In this document: in pieces, positions 40,262 through 49,419 of the stretch
Numbering within the stretch: position 1 is the first letter of the stretch
Layout: each line of letters opens with the position of its first letter
From: CADEED01 sp963711635
GTDB taxonomy: Bacteria; Pseudomonadota; Gammaproteobacteria; Steroidobacterales; Steroidobacteraceae
Direction: 5' to 3'
Assembly: GCA_963711635.1 (NCBI GenBank)
Contig: CAVQEZ010000005.1
Location: forward strand, 744,001 to 808,000
Length of the DNA stretch: 64,000 nucleotides
Program-made: the position numbers and the translations under genes
Notes under the pieces: model-generated
Databases searched by the model: none
What the model was told of the DNA's origin: nothing
What the model saw: only the letters and a program-made list of their open reading frames with translations

Positions 40262-41598
40262 GGCGCAGCTCCGGGCGGCATCGTCGCGGCTTCGGACGTG
40301 CTCTCGTATTTCACGAACAGCAACGCGACGGCGCCGGCCAGCGAGCCGCAGCCCATGATCACGGATACCGTCTGCAGCGAGAATCCCTGGCCGAACAGAT
40401 AACCCGCGAGTATCGGCGCCAGCGCCGCGCCGCCGCGTCCGGCACCGATGACCACGCCCGTTCCAGTGGCTCGCAGGTGGGTTGGATAGGCCAGCGCCAG
40501 CAACGTGTACAGCCCGACGATGCCGGCGTTCGTGAAGAATCCGCAGATACCGACGATGGCCTTGAGACCCGCGAGACTGTCCTGGCCCATGCCGAATACC
40601 GAGATCGAGATCATGCCCATGACCAGCACCGCACTGGTGAGCCAGATGAGGCTCATGCGCAGTGACAGCAGTCCGAGGATGGCGCCACCCGTCGCGCCAC
40701 CCACGCTGGCCCAGAACAGCACATCGGCAATGGTGGAAGGCGAATAGCCCAGCTCGGAGACTATGGGCGCCACCCACTTCAGGATGTAATAGAACGACGT
40801 GATGTGCGCGAAGTAGGCGAACACCAGCAGCAACGTGAGGCGCAGGTATTTCGGTCTGAACACATCGGCGAGCGGCGCCTTGGGCGGCGCGGCGCTCAGT
40901 GGCGGCAGCGCGCCGATGGCGGCATGGCCCATGCGGCGCAACGCGCCATTGATTCGCTCGAGCGCGTTGGCCGGCTGTTTGCGACACAGCCAGGAGATGG
41001 ACTCCGGCACGCAGAACCACACCACCGGAATCATCGCGGCCGTGGCGCCAGCGCCCAGTTCGAAGACCACGCGCCAGCTATGGGTTTTCAACAGTGGTGA
41101 GAGGACCAGCGCTGCGAGGATGTTTCCCATTGGATAGCCGATGGTCATCAGCGCAACCCAGAACTTGCGCATGCGATCGTTCGAGAATTCCGCCGCGGTC
41201 GCATTGATCGCGGCCAGCATGCCGCCAATCCCCAGGCCCGTGAGGAATCGCCAGGCCGCGAGCTCTTCACGGCTCTGCACCCGGGAGCAGAAAAACATTC
41301 CGACGGCCATGACGACCAGGAATGTGAGGATGGAGCGACGCCGGCCGATGACGTCGGCGACGCCACCCAGCACGAACGACCCCACGGCCATGCCGAGCAG
41401 ATCCATCGACAGCACCAGCCCCAGGCCGACATTGGGCGGAATGTTGAATTCCTTCATGATGCCGGGCGTCGCGAAGCTGATCGCCAACAGGTCGAACCCG
41501 TCGAGTGCATTCAGGAAAACGGTGATGGTGCACACGATGATCTGCAGCTGGCTCATCGGCGACGTGGCGAGCATGCTGCGCGGATCGTTGTTCATCAT
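40243..41598 (-). CDS. MFS aromatic acid:H+ symporter-type permease (AAHS family)
   Basis: I prefer the ATG at 41598 (MNNDPRSM after one Met) because a GGGGG ribosome site lies nine bases upstream; ATG 41607 is too close to it. The protein has about 451 residues and 12 membrane segments. The first helix carries LDGFDLLAISFATPGI, the DGxD signature that PcaK and BenK need for aromatic acid transport. The loop motif GGVADVIGRRRSI is standard MFS. It likely imports a benzoate-, protocatechuate- or gallate-like acid. It is divergent from the MetE-like operon, which fits a shared catabolic role. Confidence 0.83.
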   Translation of the reverse strand: MMNNDPRSMLATSPMSQLQIIVCTITVFLNALDGFDLLAISFATPGIMKEFNIPPNVGLGLVLSMDLLGMAVGSFVLGGVADVIGRRRSILTFLVVMAVGMFFCSRVQSREELAAWRFLTGLGIGGMLAAINATAAEFSNDRMRKFWVALMTIGYPMGNILAALVLSPLLKTHSWRVVFELGAGATAAMIPVVWFCVPESISWLCRKQPANALERINGALRRMGHAAIGALPPLSAAPPKAPLADVFRPKYLRLTLLLVFAYFAHITSFYYILKWVAPIVSELGYSPSTIADVLFWASVGGATGGAILGLLSLRMSLIWLTSAVLVMGMISISVFGMGQDSLAGLKAIVGICGFFTNAGIVGLYTLLALAYPTHLRATGTGVVIGAGRGGAALAPILAGYLFGQGFSLQTVSVIMGCGSLAGAVALLFVKYESTSEAATMPPGAAPQAPRA

Positions 41599-41823
41599 TG
41601 CTGGCATCCCCCGATACCTGTTCTTCGTGTTCAAGGGCGAGAATAGCATCGCGTCCCCGCGCGATACGGCAGCGCGCCGACGAGTTCGCTCACGCGCGAA
41701 AGACATTGCGGTTGAAGTGGAGTGCGCGTGGATGGCGCGCCCAAGACTTACCAGCCATCGCGCCGTCGGATGGCTCCGTCACGAATGAAGAATATACTAT
41801 AAGTTATTGATTCAGGAGCGTTG

Positions 41824-42924
41824 ATGTCCTCATTGATCCCGTCTCGTGCCGATCATGTCGGCAGCTTTCTGCGGCCGCGTTACCTGCTCGAGGCGCGCGA
41901 GCAATTTGCGCGCAAACAAATCGGCGCCGAGCAGCTGCGCGGCGTTGAAGATCGCGCCATCGCCGAAGTCGTCCGCATGCAGGAGGAAGTGGGCCTGCAG
42001 GCCATCACGGATGGCGAGTTTCGACGCACCTACTTCCACATCGACTTCCTCAAACAACTCGACGGCGTGCAGTCCGACGATCCGAGGATCGTCATCAAGG
42101 CGGACGGCAGCGAGGAGCTGGCGCCACCGGTCATGCGCGTGATCGGCAAGGTGCGCCATTCGCGCGACATCCAGCGCGCGGACTTCGAGTTCCTCAAGGC
42201 GAACACGCAGCGCACTCCCAAGGTCACGATACCTTCGCCCACGATGCTGCATTTCCGCGGCGGTCGTGCGGGCATCAGCCAGAAGGACTACCCGGATCTC
42301 GAGCAGTTCTATGACGACGTGGCCAGGGCATACGGCGACGAGCTGCGTTCGCTGGCGGCGGCCGGCTGCACCTACGTGCAGATGGACGACACGAATCTCG
42401 CCTATCTATGCGACATGAAGATGCGCGATGCGGCGCGCGCCCGTGGTGACGATCCGAACGAGCTGCCGCACCGTTACGCTGACTTCATCAATCGCGTGGT
42501 GGCGCAGAAGCCGGCGGGCATGACGCTGGCCGTGCACCTGTGCCGCGGAAACTTCAAAAGCGCGCACGCGGCCGAAGGTGGCTACGAGCCGGTGGCCGAG
42601 GCGCTGCTGGCGGAGATGAAAGTGGACGCCTACTTCCTCGAATACGACGACGAACGCAGCGGCGATTTCCGGCCGCTGCGCTTCCTGCCCAAGGGCAAGA
42701 TCGTGGTGCTCGGGCTCATCACCACCAAGCTCGGGGCGCTCGAGCCGAAGGACGACATCAAGCGCCGCATCGATGAAGCGGCGAAATACGTGCCGCTGGA
42801 GCAGCTGGCGCTGTCGCCGCAATGCGGGTTTTCGAGCAGCTTCCACGGCAACGACATCGAGATGAGCCAGCAGACCGCGAAGCTGCGGCTGGTGGTGGAC
42901 ATAGCACGCGAAGTCTGGCGATGA
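41824..42924 (+). CDS. MetE C-terminal-domain-like methyltransferase (cobalamin-independent methionine synthase family)
   Basis: The ATG at 41824, after CAGGAG at 41812-41817, gives 366 residues: only the catalytic barrel of MetE and not the N-terminal half. Landmarks are RADHVGSFLRP, ITDGEFRRTYFHIDFL, YVQMDDTNLAYL, VHLCRGNF, and the zinc-site region LALSPQCGFSSSF with one Cys plus His and Glu candidates. Stand-alone forms move methyl groups between thiols, folate or corrinoid, and some sit in catabolic operons with unknown substrates. Downstream are a dioxygenase-like cupin and a VOC protein at 16- and 24-base spacing. A role in handling methyl groups from methoxy-aromatics is a hypothesis only. 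Confidence 0.75.
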   Translation: MSSLIPSRADHVGSFLRPRYLLEAREQFARKQIGAEQLRGVEDRAIAEVVRMQEEVGLQAITDGEFRRTYFHIDFLKQLDGVQSDDPRIVIKADGSEELAPPVMRVIGKVRHSRDIQRADFEFLKANTQRTPKVTIPSPTMLHFRGGRAGISQKDYPDLEQFYDDVARAYGDELRSLAAAGCTYVQMDDTNLAYLCDMKMRDAARARGDDPNELPHRYADFINRVVAQKPAGMTLAVHLCRGNFKSAHAAEGGYEPVAEALLAEMKVDAYFLEYDDERSGDFRPLRFLPKGKIVVLGLITTKLGALEPKDDIKRRIDEAAKYVPLEQLALSPQCGFSSSFHGNDIEMSQQTAKLRLVVDIAREVWR

Positions 42925-42940
42925 GATGAGGTAGGCGCAC

Positions 42941-43480
42941 ATGCCCGAGCAAGCGACCACGGAATTCTGGCGCAACATTCCCGCCATCGAAAAATCCAGG
43001 GTGTTCAAGCCGGATGCGCTGCCCGAGGTCTATATCCAGAATGCGCCGACGGATGATGAGCGCTACTTCGTGCCCATCACCGATACGGTGTCGTCACGCC
43101 CATTGTGGATCTCGCCGCAGCGCAATCAGTGGTGCGACATCCTGATGGCCAGGAAGGCAGGTCTGGTGAATCGCCACTATCACCCGCACGAAGTGTTCGC
43201 GTACACCATCTCCGGCAAGTGGGGATATCTCGAGCACGACTGGACCGCGACGGCGGGCGATTTCGTCTACGAGACTCCGGGCGAAGGGCACACGCTGGTC
43301 GCGTACGAGCACCAGGACCCGATGCGGGTGTTCTTCAACGTCAAGGGACCGCTGATCTGGCTGGACGAGAAGGGCGCTTCGGTCGGCGTATTCGACGTGC
43401 ACGACTACATCGCCATGAGCAAGGCGCACTACGAGAAGGTGGGCCTGGGCGCGGCAGCCGTGGAGAAGTTGTTTCGCTGA
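42941..43480 (+). CDS. Cupin protein, 2,4'-dihydroxyacetophenone dioxygenase-like
   Basis: This 179-residue protein is a single cupin barrel. The metal-binding motif is NRHYHPHEVFAYTISGKWGYLEH (HxH...E...), followed by GDFVYETPGEGHTLVAYE (third His). This pattern is that of the 2,4'-dihydroxyacetophenone dioxygenase family, Fe-containing enzymes that split the side chain of an alpha-hydroxy aryl ketone to a benzoate and formate. Aryl ketones of that kind arise from lignin beta-ethers, so the match with nearby beta-etherase-like GSTs is suggestive. The family includes unassigned members, so the substrate is open. Confidence 0.7.
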   Translation: MPEQATTEFWRNIPAIEKSRVFKPDALPEVYIQNAPTDDERYFVPITDTVSSRPLWISPQRNQWCDILMARKAGLVNRHYHPHEVFAYTISGKWGYLEHDWTATAGDFVYETPGEGHTLVAYEHQDPMRVFFNVKGPLIWLDEKGASVGVFDVHDYIAMSKAHYEKVGLGAAAVEKLFR

Positions 43481-43504
43481 GCCCGATTCGCGAAGATCGC
43501 CGCA

Positions 43505-43915
43505 ATGCCCATCACACAAATGCAGCACTACATGGTGCTCTCCAAGGACCTGGAGAAGACCCGTCAGTTTTATTGCGACGTGCTGGGGATGCGCACCGGA
43601 CCGCGGCCGCCTTTCGATTTCGAAGGACTGTGGATCTATGTGGGTGACATCGCGGTGGTGCATGTGGCCGGACAGGCCAGCTACGAGGAGACGGGTCGCC
43701 TGACTGACGTGGCCGCCGAACGTCACGGCAGCGGCAGCGTCGATCACATCGCCTTTGCGGCCAACAACTACGATGAGTTGGTGGCCCGCTTCAACGATCA
43801 CGGCGTGAAGTACCGCGCCACCCAGGTGCCTGGCAGCGACCTGCGTCAGCTGTTCGTGCTCGACCCGGACGGCATTCAGATCGAGATCAATATCCGCGCC
43901 AACGCCTCGGGCTGA
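43505..43915 (+). CDS. VOC (glyoxalase/extradiol dioxygenase fold) protein
   Basis: These 136 residues form one pair of beta-alpha-beta-beta-beta modules. MQHYMVLSKDLEKTRQFYCDVLGM begins the first and VDHIAFAANNYDELVARF the second, ending LFVLDPDGIQIEINI with the metal-ligand Glu. Metal-binding candidates are His8, His in DHIAF and Glu in IEI, so it is probably active. VOC members include glyoxalases, epimerases and ring-cleavage dioxygenases, and the size fits single-domain types. It is third in an operon with the MetE-like and cupin genes. Its 3' end overlaps the convergent hydrolase by 40 bases. Confidence 0.78.
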   Translation: MPITQMQHYMVLSKDLEKTRQFYCDVLGMRTGPRPPFDFEGLWIYVGDIAVVHVAGQASYEETGRLTDVAAERHGSGSVDHIAFAANNYDELVARFNDHGVKYRATQVPGSDLRQLFVLDPDGIQIEINIRANASG

Positions 43916-44598
43916 GACAGAAACGGCGAGTGATCCGATTCGAGCGTGAACACCGGCGCGCAGGGCAGCTGCGCCTGCATGCGGCGTTGTGAGGCCAGCG
44001 TGACGGTGCGGTCGCGCGTGGTTTCGACATAGGCGCGCGGCACGCTGCCGAAGCGATCTGCGGTGAGTGTCAGCGGGGTCACCAGCGGTTTGAGAGGCTC
44101 GGGCGAGAGCCGTACCCGCGCATACTCGTAGTCGGCCTCGCTGCACATGCCGTAGAACGCCTCGCGTACCGCCGATTCGCGCACACTGCACGTGATGCCG
44201 CTATCCGCGGGAATCATGCTGGCGGCGATGATGGATTCCGCGTCGCGCCGCGCTTCCTCGGCCAGCGATGCGCCGGCGGGCAACAGGTAGGCAGATAGAT
44301 AGACGAGTTGGCGGATGCGGCCCGGTACCAGCTCCGCCGCCTGGCTGATGACGATCCCGCCACGGCTGTGGCCGACCAGCACCAAGGGCCCGGCCTCGTG
44401 TACGACGATGTCGGCGACGAATCGGGCCCATGAATCCAGCGTCACCTGGTCCGCGGGCGTCGGATCGCTTGCCATGGAGGGCAGGTCGGGCGCGATGACC
44501 CGGGCCCCGTGACGCTCGAGCAGCGGAGTCAGCCGGTGCCAGCACCAGGCGCCGTGCCAGGCGCCGGCTATCAGTACGAAGGTCGGGGGTGGTGTCAC
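43876..44598 (-). CDS. Alpha/beta hydrolase (methylesterase/hydroxynitrile lyase-like group)
   Basis: This 240-residue protein begins FVLIAGAWHGAWCW, the oxyanion-hole strand, with the nucleophile elbow GHSRGG near residue 77, an acid residue in the SVPRAYVETTRDRT region, and a catalytic His in LESDHSPFLSQPE. The layout is that of plant-like methylesterases and related bacterial esterases. It lies 42 bases downstream of an MFS gene and is the last gene of the leftward five-gene operon starting at 49267. An ester or lactone produced in that pathway is a plausible substrate. Confidence 0.8.
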   Translation of the reverse strand: MTPPPTFVLIAGAWHGAWCWHRLTPLLERHGARVIAPDLPSMASDPTPADQVTLDSWARFVADIVVHEAGPLVLVGHSRGGIVISQAAELVPGRIRQLVYLSAYLLPAGASLAEEARRDAESIIAASMIPADSGITCSVRESAVREAFYGMCSEADYEYARVRLSPEPLKPLVTPLTLTADRFGSVPRAYVETTRDRTVTLASQRRMQAQLPCAPVFTLESDHSPFLSQPEALARILISI

Positions 44599-44640
44599 GC
44601 GGCGGGAAGATACCGGCCCGCGCGGCGTCGTGCACGGGAG

Positions 44641-45876
44641 TTATCCCGATCCCTGCCTGACACCGCCCGTCTTCACCGGCGCGGTTTCGCGCAGGAAGAT
44701 CGCGAAGAATGCGCCGGCCGCGGCACAGCCGGTCATGATGTACATGGGCCATTTCATGCCATGCAAGTCGGCGGCGTGACCGGCCAGCGTCGGAGCGCTC
44801 ACGCCGCCCAGAATCTCTCCGACACCCATGACCACACCGATCGCGGTGGCCAGCAGCCGGGTCGGAATGGTCTCCGACGGAATGGTCGCCATGAAAATCG
44901 GAAATGTGCCGCTCGCCGCCCAGCCGACGAACACCAGCGCGCCTAACAACCATGGCGAGCCGCTGAAATACAATGCCGCGAGCGGCACCAGCATGCCGAT
45001 GGCATTGCAGGCGATGACCACCGGCCGGCGCCCGATGCGATCGGACAATCCCGGCACGATGAACGCGAACACCACTGCCGAGATTCCCAGCAAGCTCATG
45101 AGATAGCTGGTGACGGTATCGTCGAGACCGCGCAGTGCCGGATATGCGAACGGCAGGAACACCCAGCCGAGCACCATCCATGCCACCATCACGATGCTCA
45201 CGGCGATGCACACCCAGATATTCCGGTAGCGCAGCAACTCGAGCCACGAGCCGCGTTGCCGCGGGGTCGCGCTCGCCACCGGTGCGGCCCTGGGCGGCTC
45301 GCGGATCAGGAATATCACCAGCAGGGCACACAGCAGGCCGGGCACCGCGGCGACGTAGAACCCCGTACGCCAGCCGTATGCCTGCGCGATCGCGACCAAT
45401 ACGATAGGCGCCAGAAACGAGCCGAAAAAGTTGCTGCCGACGTTCTGCATGACGCCCATGTTGAGACCGCGGCGTTTTTCGTTGGATTCCGCGACCAGCA
45501 GGGACTGGCAGATGGGCAGGATGCCGCCTTCGGAGAAACCCATGATGAGCCGCGAGATCAGCAGCACCGCGAAGGTCGCGGCCAGGCCGGAGAGCATCGA
45601 GCTCAACGAGAAGATCACGATCGCCGTGACCAGTATGACCTTGCGTTTTCCGGTGGCGTCCGACAGCGCACTGATCAGCAAACCCGACAGTGCCCAGGTG
45701 AATGACAGCGCCGAGCCGAGCATGCCCACCTGCGTGCTGTTGAGCTGCAGATCCTTGGCGACGAACGGCCCGAGAAACGCCATCGCGTTGCGATCGAAGA
45801 ATACGATTCCGAACATGAATCCCAGCACCACGATCATGCGCGTCTCGTAGCTCCAGCCACTGGTTCGCGTCGTCAC
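44641..45876 (-). CDS. MFS permease (anion:cation symporter-like)
   Basis: This 411-residue protein with 12 predicted membrane segments has the MFS first-helix pattern FGIVFFDRNAMAFLGP, the loop 2-3 motif SALSDATGKRK and the mid-protein repeat GLSDRIGRRPVV. The pattern matches ACS-type transporters of hexuronates, organic acids and aromatic acids. The start codon overlaps the alcohol dehydrogenase stop by four bases. As part of the operon 49267-43876 it presumably imports the compound degraded by that operon. The substrate cannot be read from sequence. Confidence 0.8.
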   Translation of the reverse strand: MTTRTSGWSYETRMIVVLGFMFGIVFFDRNAMAFLGPFVAKDLQLNSTQVGMLGSALSFTWALSGLLISALSDATGKRKVILVTAIVIFSLSSMLSGLAATFAVLLISRLIMGFSEGGILPICQSLLVAESNEKRRGLNMGVMQNVGSNFFGSFLAPIVLVAIAQAYGWRTGFYVAAVPGLLCALLVIFLIREPPRAAPVASATPRQRGSWLELLRYRNIWVCIAVSIVMVAWMVLGWVFLPFAYPALRGLDDTVTSYLMSLLGISAVVFAFIVPGLSDRIGRRPVVIACNAIGMLVPLAALYFSGSPWLLGALVFVGWAASGTFPIFMATIPSETIPTRLLATAIGVVMGVGEILGGVSAPTLAGHAADLHGMKWPMYIMTGCAAAGAFFAIFLRETAPVKTGGVRQGSG

Positions 45877-46934
45877 GGGCGTGCTCCGGTTTTACCGACA
45901 TCGACCAGGAGCTTGAGGCCTTCCTGCCGGTGCAGCCGTTCGAAGCCTTGTTCGAGCAGCCCCTCGAACGGAATGGTGGAGACCCAGCCGCGCGTGGGAT
46001 AGACGCCGCGCGTCATCTGTTCGATCACGATCGGAAAGTCGTCGCAGAACATGGCCACGCCGGTGATGCGCACCTCCGGCATCAGCAGATCGAACGGTGG
46101 AATCACCAGCGGCTTTTCATGGATGGCCACGACCACGACATTGCCGTCGACGCGGGTGCCGTGTAGCGCGGCGTGGAATGCGGCGGGCACGCCGGCGGCA
46201 TCCACCGAGGCGTGCGCGCCCCGGCCGCCGGTCAGATCGAGAATGGCCGAAACAATGTCAACGCTGGTGGGATCGAGCACAGTTTGGGCGCCGAGGTCCG
46301 CGCACACCGCCCGACGCAGTGGCGATGGATCACTGACGATGACGTGCACGCCGCGGGCACGCAGTGTCAACAGTACGCCGATGCCGATGGGTCCAGCCCC
46401 GTGAACAATAACGATTTGGCCGCTTTCAACAAGGCAGCGACGCACCGTGTTGTTGGCGACGGCCATCGGCTCGACCAGCGCGCCGTGCGTGAGCGGCAAG
46501 TGCGGGGGCAATTTGTGCGCCATGCGCCGTTTGACCACCGTGTATTCAGCCAGCCCGCCGCCGGCGCGGTTGTAGCCATGGAACGCGACCAGCTTGCAGT
46601 GGTTGTAGCGGCCGCTGGTGCAGGGCAGACAATGGCCGCAGGTTTCGAGTGGCTCCACGGCGACGCGTTCGCCGATGGCGAGGTCCTCGACTCCCGCGCC
46701 GATCTCAACGATTTCGCCGCACAGCTCATGGCCGAGAATGACCGGATTCTTGATGCCGGTGAGGGGATGCGGCGTGGTGCGTGTCGTGATGGGCCCGGCG
46801 TAGTACTCATGCAGGTCGCTGCCGCAGATGCCGTTGAAATGCACGCGCAGCTTCACTTCACCCGCGCCCGCAGATGGCTCTGGAACTTCTTCGAGACGGA
46901 TGTCCTGCCTGCCGTAATAGACCGCGGCGCGCAT
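45873..46934 (-). CDS. Zinc-dependent alcohol dehydrogenase (MDR, 2,3-butanediol/sorbitol dehydrogenase-like)
   Basis: This 353-residue protein keeps the catalytic zinc ligands (Cys in GICGSDLHEYY, His-Glu in LGHELCGEI) and the structural zinc cysteines (ETCGHCLPCTSGRYNHC). The Rossmann motif is VHGAGPIGIGVLLTLRARG. The layout with HEYYAGP is that of 2,3-butanediol dehydrogenase and polyol dehydrogenases that oxidise a secondary alcohol with NAD. It overlaps the TIM-barrel gene by one base and the MFS gene by four, so the three are translationally linked. Confidence 0.87.
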   Translation of the reverse strand: MRAAVYYGRQDIRLEEVPEPSAGAGEVKLRVHFNGICGSDLHEYYAGPITTRTTPHPLTGIKNPVILGHELCGEIVEIGAGVEDLAIGERVAVEPLETCGHCLPCTSGRYNHCKLVAFHGYNRAGGGLAEYTVVKRRMAHKLPPHLPLTHGALVEPMAVANNTVRRCLVESGQIVIVHGAGPIGIGVLLTLRARGVHVIVSDPSPLRRAVCADLGAQTVLDPTSVDIVSAILDLTGGRGAHASVDAAGVPAAFHAALHGTRVDGNVVVVAIHEKPLVIPPFDLLMPEVRITGVAMFCDDFPIVIEQMTRGVYPTRGWVSTIPFEGLLEQGFERLHRQEGLKLLVDVGKTGARP

Positions 46935-47785
46935 CAGTCGCGGAACATGGCGCGCGTGGTGGCAAACGCGCGGGTGGTCAGCTCGTCGAGCGGCCAGGCG
47001 CGTTGCGCCTTGTTGAGCACCTCGATGCCCCAGGGCCCGGGATAGACGGGACGCAGCGCATCGACGAAACCGCGCACGTCGAACTCACCCTCGCCGCAGA
47101 ACGCGCGGTGACAGGTGGTCTCGGTCACCAGCTCCATGCCCGGCGGCGCGACCCGGTAGCCATCGTTGAGCTCGATGGACATGAGATAAGGCTTGGGAAA
47201 AGCGGCGACCGCCGAATACGGCATGCCGAGCCTCACCACGTGCCACAGGTCCACGCAGATGCCGCCATTCGGTTGGGCGGCGCCGGTGCACAACTCGATG
47301 GCGTCGGCCAGCGTGTCGATGCGCGAGAAGGGCATGAACTCGAACACGATGCGCGTGCCGTGGTCGCGCGCCTCGGCGCATAGCTGCGCGAACTCTTCGA
47401 TGAGCTTGCTCATGGGCACCTGGCTCTTGAAGAAGTCGCCGACCTTGATGTGGCGCGCACCCAGTCCCTCGGCGCTCTCGAGCAGCAGGCGTCGCGTGAC
47501 GTCCGAGACCCTGCGCTTCTCACCGTCGACGAACCAGTCGGTCAGGAACTCGAGCTCGAGGTGTTTGATACCGTTGTCATCGAGAATTTGCTTCATCTCG
47601 GGCAGCGAGTGCTGCCGGCGCAGGTGCGCGAGGTCCGCGTGCCAGATCCCCAGACCGGTGAAGCCGGCGCGCGAGGCCGAGGCCGCCCGGTCGCGCAGCG
47701 AAAATGGACTGTACTCTCGCTCGGTGTGCGGCTCGGCTGCGCCGCAGATGGTCCAGTACGACGCCAGCAGTTCGGGTGCGGCCAT
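46934..47785 (-). CDS. Sugar phosphate isomerase/epimerase-like TIM-barrel protein
   Basis: This 283-residue protein belongs to the AP-endonuclease-2/xylose-isomerase-like barrel group. Recognisable strands with metal-ligand candidates are HLELEFLTDWF (Glu), IVFEFMPFSRI (Glu), GICVDLWHVVRLG (Asp, His) and MSIELNDGY (Glu/Asp). Members isomerise sugars or inositols, and some dehydrate 3-dehydroshikimate or handle aromatic intermediates. The partner genes (Zn alcohol dehydrogenase, Tat amidohydrolase, permease) suggest a catabolic step on an alcohol or cyclic polyol. Its start is three bases from the amidohydrolase stop. Confidence 0.78.
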   Translation of the reverse strand: MAAPELLASYWTICGAAEPHTEREYSPFSLRDRAASASRAGFTGLGIWHADLAHLRRQHSLPEMKQILDDNGIKHLELEFLTDWFVDGEKRRVSDVTRRLLLESAEGLGARHIKVGDFFKSQVPMSKLIEEFAQLCAEARDHGTRIVFEFMPFSRIDTLADAIELCTGAAQPNGGICVDLWHVVRLGMPYSAVAAFPKPYLMSIELNDGYRVAPPGMELVTETTCHRAFCGEGEFDVRGFVDALRPVYPGPWGIEVLNKAQRAWPLDELTTRAFATTRAMFRD

Positions 47786-47788
47786 GGC

Positions 47789-49267
47789 TCAGGCCACGTA
47801 GCCGTAGCGCAGGTTGCTGGGGTTGCCGGCCCAGTGCGCGCGCATGGCGGTGATGTCGTCTTTGCGCAGCGTGGCGGCGGCCTTGCGCGGATCGAGCTTG
47901 TAATGCTTCGCGGCGTTGCCCGCAAAGATCGCGCTCTTCACCGGCCCGTCGGGGGCGCCGAGCGGCTTGAAGCCGTGCTTCTTCTGCATGTCCTCGGGAA
48001 TTTCCAGCCGGCGCATGGCCTCGATCTGCCACTGCGGTGAGCCATACCACACCGAGTCCGTGCCCCAGACCACCTTGTCCTGGCCGAGGCCCTTGATCAG
48101 CGTGCCCAGCATCGCCGCGGTGAGCCGCGGATGCGTGACCGAGGTATTGGCAAAGCAGGTACCGAGCTCGGCGTGCACGTTCTTGACACCGAACTTCTGC
48201 GGAATCTCCGCGAGGTCGGTCACCCAGTCGATGCGGCCGGTGTCCTCGAATTGTTTCAGCGAAGCGTCCGGTAGTTCGATGAACGGTCGCAGCGCCGAGT
48301 GATAGATGATGAAGGTGATTTGCGGCCAGTCTTTGGCGGCCTTCCCCAGGTCCCACACCGTGGCGTTCTTCCACACTTCCGGCCAGCTGGTTTCGTAGTC
48401 CGCGGGCATCAACCCCTTGTGGATGCACACGGTGGTGATGCCGGATTTCACGGCCTTCTCGTAAAACGGGTACACGCGCTTCTCGTCGTCGAGCCGCCAA
48501 TTCGAACCCTTCTTGGTGAGGAATATCGGATCGCCGATGGTGTAGCCCTTCCAGCTGTCCGGCTTGATCACCTCGATGCAGCGGTCGACTTCGTCGAGCC
48601 AGCCTTCTTTCATTGGCTGAATGATGGAATGCGCCAGCATGCGGCGCGAGCGCGCGATGGTATTCACCGAGGCTCGCGCGGCCGCGATCTGGTCGTTGGT
48701 CAAGAAGAGGTTGAATTCGTCGTCCACCGGCGAGCCCGAGAGCAGCGCCACCTTGGTGTCGCTGTCGACGTAGATCTCCTTCACGTAGTTGGCGAACTTC
48801 ATGCGGTCGATGGATTTCTCGTTCGCCAGGCCCGGATTCCAGAACTGCTTGGCGAATTGCGACAGGCCGGTGATGCCGACATTTCCATAGTCATCGCGCA
48901 CGAAATGCGTCTGGCAGTCGAAGATGAACTGGCCCGCGAGCGCACGCGCACGATCCTCGGCCATGCCCGGCGTGGCAGCTTCGGCGCGGCTGGCGTTGAA
49001 CAAGGGTCCGAACACGGTGTTCATGGCCAGGAAGGCCGCCGACATTCCGGCGCTCGACGCCAGGAACTGGCGGCGACTCATACCATGGCGGGGCGCCAGC
49101 TCCTCGGCGAGCCGCACGATCTCGTGCTCGACGCGGCGCTGATCGGGCGTCTGTGGCAGTGGCGTGAATTCGCCGTTGGAGATCATCTGCGTGGGGATCG
49201 GTGTGTCCAGCGTGGCGGTTTCGGCCGGTGAAAGGCCGCGCAGGTCATCGTCGCTCAGGTAGCGCAT
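47789..49267 (-). CDS. Amidohydrolase-family protein with internal twin-arginine signal
   Basis: The ATG at 49267 (MRYLSDDDLRGLSP) gives 492 residues. A Tat-like signal SRRQFLASSAGMSAAFLAMNTVFG begins at residue 64, leaving an unusually long N-terminal region; an alternative start is Met63. The exported part has amidohydrolase-2 landmarks: FDCQTHFVRDD (replacing HxH with QTH), TTVCIHKG, FIIYHSALRPF and VVWGTDSVWYG. It is the first gene of a leftward operon with a TIM-barrel isomerase, alcohol dehydrogenase, permease and hydrolase. It probably hydrolyses or decarboxylates a substrate in the periplasm. Confidence 0.75.
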   Translation of the reverse strand: MRYLSDDDLRGLSPAETATLDTPIPTQMISNGEFTPLPQTPDQRRVEHEIVRLAEELAPRHGMSRRQFLASSAGMSAAFLAMNTVFGPLFNASRAEAATPGMAEDRARALAGQFIFDCQTHFVRDDYGNVGITGLSQFAKQFWNPGLANEKSIDRMKFANYVKEIYVDSDTKVALLSGSPVDDEFNLFLTNDQIAAARASVNTIARSRRMLAHSIIQPMKEGWLDEVDRCIEVIKPDSWKGYTIGDPIFLTKKGSNWRLDDEKRVYPFYEKAVKSGITTVCIHKGLMPADYETSWPEVWKNATVWDLGKAAKDWPQITFIIYHSALRPFIELPDASLKQFEDTGRIDWVTDLAEIPQKFGVKNVHAELGTCFANTSVTHPRLTAAMLGTLIKGLGQDKVVWGTDSVWYGSPQWQIEAMRRLEIPEDMQKKHGFKPLGAPDGPVKSAIFAGNAAKHYKLDPRKAAATLRKDDITAMRAHWAGNPSNLRYGYVA

Positions 49268-49419
49268 CGGTTGGGGTCTCGAAGCGGGAGAGGCGGAAAT
49301 GAGGCGCCCGTGGGCCCGGTCACACTCAACTGAAAGCGGCAATCTACTGAACCCAGAGTGCAATGCGCGGCGCTCGCCGTCGGCTAGCATTCATCGGTCT
49401 TTCGCGAGAGGGGATCGTC

